NCBI GenBank assembly: GCA_015655535.1
Contig: JAATEW010000448.1
Location: 1 to 16,929 of the forward strand
DNA length: 16,929 nt
Origin: Hyphomicrobiales bacterium
GTDB taxonomy: Bacteria > Pseudomonadota > Alphaproteobacteria > Rhizobiales > Beijerinckiaceae
Reading direction: 5' to 3'
Shown here: in pieces, positions 16,153 through 16,929 of the stretch
Layout of the letters: the number at the start of each line of letters is the position of its first letter
Position numbering within the stretch: position 1 is the first letter of the stretch
The notes under the pieces: generated by a model
Told to the model about the DNA's origin: nothing
The model's input: the letters and a program-made list of their open reading frames with translations, nothing else
Database searches by the model: none
Program-made: the position numbers and the translations under genes

Positions 16153-16454
16153 AGACCATTTGTCCGGTATTGATGCCGGTTCCGGCTTACGGGCTGGCGC
16201 TCCCGGAAAACTCGTCTATAGTCAGAGCTCTAGAGCCTGATTCTTGATTTCCGGGCAGTTTCCGGCCTCAAGCGTCACATTTCGGCCTTCAAAGCCCCTA
16301 AGGTCGCACGGCTGATCTTGGGCATTTACGCGGGTACCGAGCGTTCCGGCGTCGCAAGCTTGAGACAGCAAGCCGGGCCTATAACCAACCGGCAGCGGAT
16401 CATCCGAGTCACGGGGCCAGATCCTCGGAGCTCCATTCAAGGTTAGGATTCTTC
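16153..16454. other. Leader region upstream of chvI
   Basis: This 302-base gap holds no convincing gene. It contains a 10-base palindrome GCTCTAGAGC (16227-16236) and a short GCCGG/CCGGC stem (16174-16185). AGGA at 16445-16448 is the chvI ribosome binding site, 6 bases before the ATG. No clear promoter hexamers were found. Confidence 0.5.
16227..16236. repeat. Palindrome upstream of chvI
   Basis: GCTCTAGAGC is a perfect 10-base palindrome about 220 bases before chvI. The flanking TCAG and CTGA extend it imperfectly by one-base offset. It may be a regulator site, but nothing supports a specific one. Confidence 0.3.
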
Positions 16455-16929
16455 ATGCCAATGATCGCTCTCGTCGACGACGACCGCAATATACTCGCGT
16501 CGGTGTCGATTGCCCTTGAGGGGGAAGGCTATCGCGTTCAGACCTATACCGACGGATCGACAGCCCTTGACGGGTTGAAAACCAATCCCCCCGATCTCGC
16601 CATTTTCGACATCAAGATGCCGCGCATGGACGGCATGGAGCTTTTGCGCCGCCTGCGCCAGAAGTCCGATCTGCCGGTGATTTTCCTGACGTCGAAAGAC
16701 GAGGAAATCGACGAATTGTTCGGCCTCAAAATGGGCGCCGACGATTTCATACGCAAGCCTTTCTCGCAGCGGCTTTTGGTCGAGCGCGTCCGCGCCATTC
16801 TGCGGCGTGCCAATCCCAAGGAAGCCGCGGCGCAAAAGGAATCCGAGGCCAAAATCCTCGAACGCGGCCTCCTCAAGATGGACCCGGAACGCCATACCTG
16901 CACCTGGAAGAATGAAGCCGTGACCCTCA
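16455..16929 (+). CDS. chvI: Two-component response regulator ChvI (partial, runs off the edge)
   Basis: The first 158 residues of an OmpR/PhoB-type response regulator. It closely follows the ChvI pattern known from Rhizobiales: 'MPMIALVDDDRNIL', 'LRQKSDLPVIFLTSKDEEID' and 'FGLKMGADDFIRKPFSQRLL'. The receiver has D8-D10, phospho-acceptor Asp52 ('IFDIKMPRMDG'), Thr79 and Lys101. The winged-helix DNA-binding domain begins near residue 140 and is cut off by the window edge. In Rhizobiales ChvI is phosphorylated by the sensor ChvG (whose gene normally follows) and controls the response to acid and envelope stress. No stop is reached in the window. The start is supported by AGGA 6 bases upstream. 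Confidence 0.92.
   Translation, partial: MPMIALVDDDRNILASVSIALEGEGYRVQTYTDGSTALDGLKTNPPDLAIFDIKMPRMDGMELLRRLRQKSDLPVIFLTSKDEEIDELFGLKMGADDFIRKPFSQRLLVERVRAILRRANPKEAAAQKESEAKILERGLLKMDPERHTCTWKNEAVTL

Noticed and set aside
1..16929. tRNA genes, including an amber-suppressor tRNA
   Set aside because: I scanned for the conserved T-loop pattern (GGTTCGA-like) and saw no cloverleaf. A suppressor tRNA, if any, is outside the window. A tRNA finder would be decisive.
1..16929. CRISPR array, prophage or transposase
   Set aside because: No regularly spaced direct repeats and no recognisable integrase, capsid or transposase sequence were found.

Overview
The window is GC-rich and almost entirely coding. 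It looks like chromosomal DNA of an alphaproteobacterium, most likely Hyphomicrobiales (Rhizobiales), possibly near Beijerinckiaceae or Methylocystaceae. The pointers are a ChvI-type response regulator at the right edge, a DUF1285 gene divergent from a MoxR/DUF58/DUF4159 operon, a DNA polymerase I with an intact proofreading site, and palindromic intergenic elements of a kind common in that order. The taxonomic call is inference; no rRNA, tRNA, CRISPR array, phage or transposase gene was seen.

Layout. 1-189: a nested palindromic repeat. 190-804 (-): DUF1285 protein. 1107-5865 (+): a tight operon encoding a MoxR AAA+ ATPase, a DUF58 protein with a von Willebrand-like metal motif, and a 943-residue BatA/DUF4159 membrane protein. 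These probably form one ATPase plus membrane-partner machine acting at the inner membrane. 6052-7839 (+) and 7845-8483 (-): a membrane hybrid histidine kinase and a NarL-type response regulator, convergent and 5 bases apart, a likely signalling pair. 8484-8945: no gene, but three consecutive perfect stem-loops, the last followed by a short T run, a candidate small RNA. 8946-9613: two small unrecognised genes. 9840-11141 (-): an MFS transporter. 11471-14542 (+): polA. 14570-14704: a second palindromic element. 14734-15324 (+): a P-loop kinase. 15574-16152 (+): a small exported protein. 16455 to the edge (+): chvI, cut off by the window.

The most striking observation is that three genes (moxR, polA and the P-loop kinase) each contain exactly one in-frame TAG inside an otherwise intact coding frame. 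In each, recognisable conserved protein lies on both sides: the MoxR sensor-2/lid region follows its TAG, the Pol I 5'-nuclease N-terminus with its first metal-binding Asp follows its TAG and precedes any usable start, and about 29 plausible C-terminal residues follow the kinase TAG. None has a frameshift. TAG is also the ordinary terminal codon of five genes here, so wholesale reassignment of TAG is unlikely. The live options are amber suppression or readthrough, three recent nonsense mutations (for example CAG to TAG), or base-level sequence errors.
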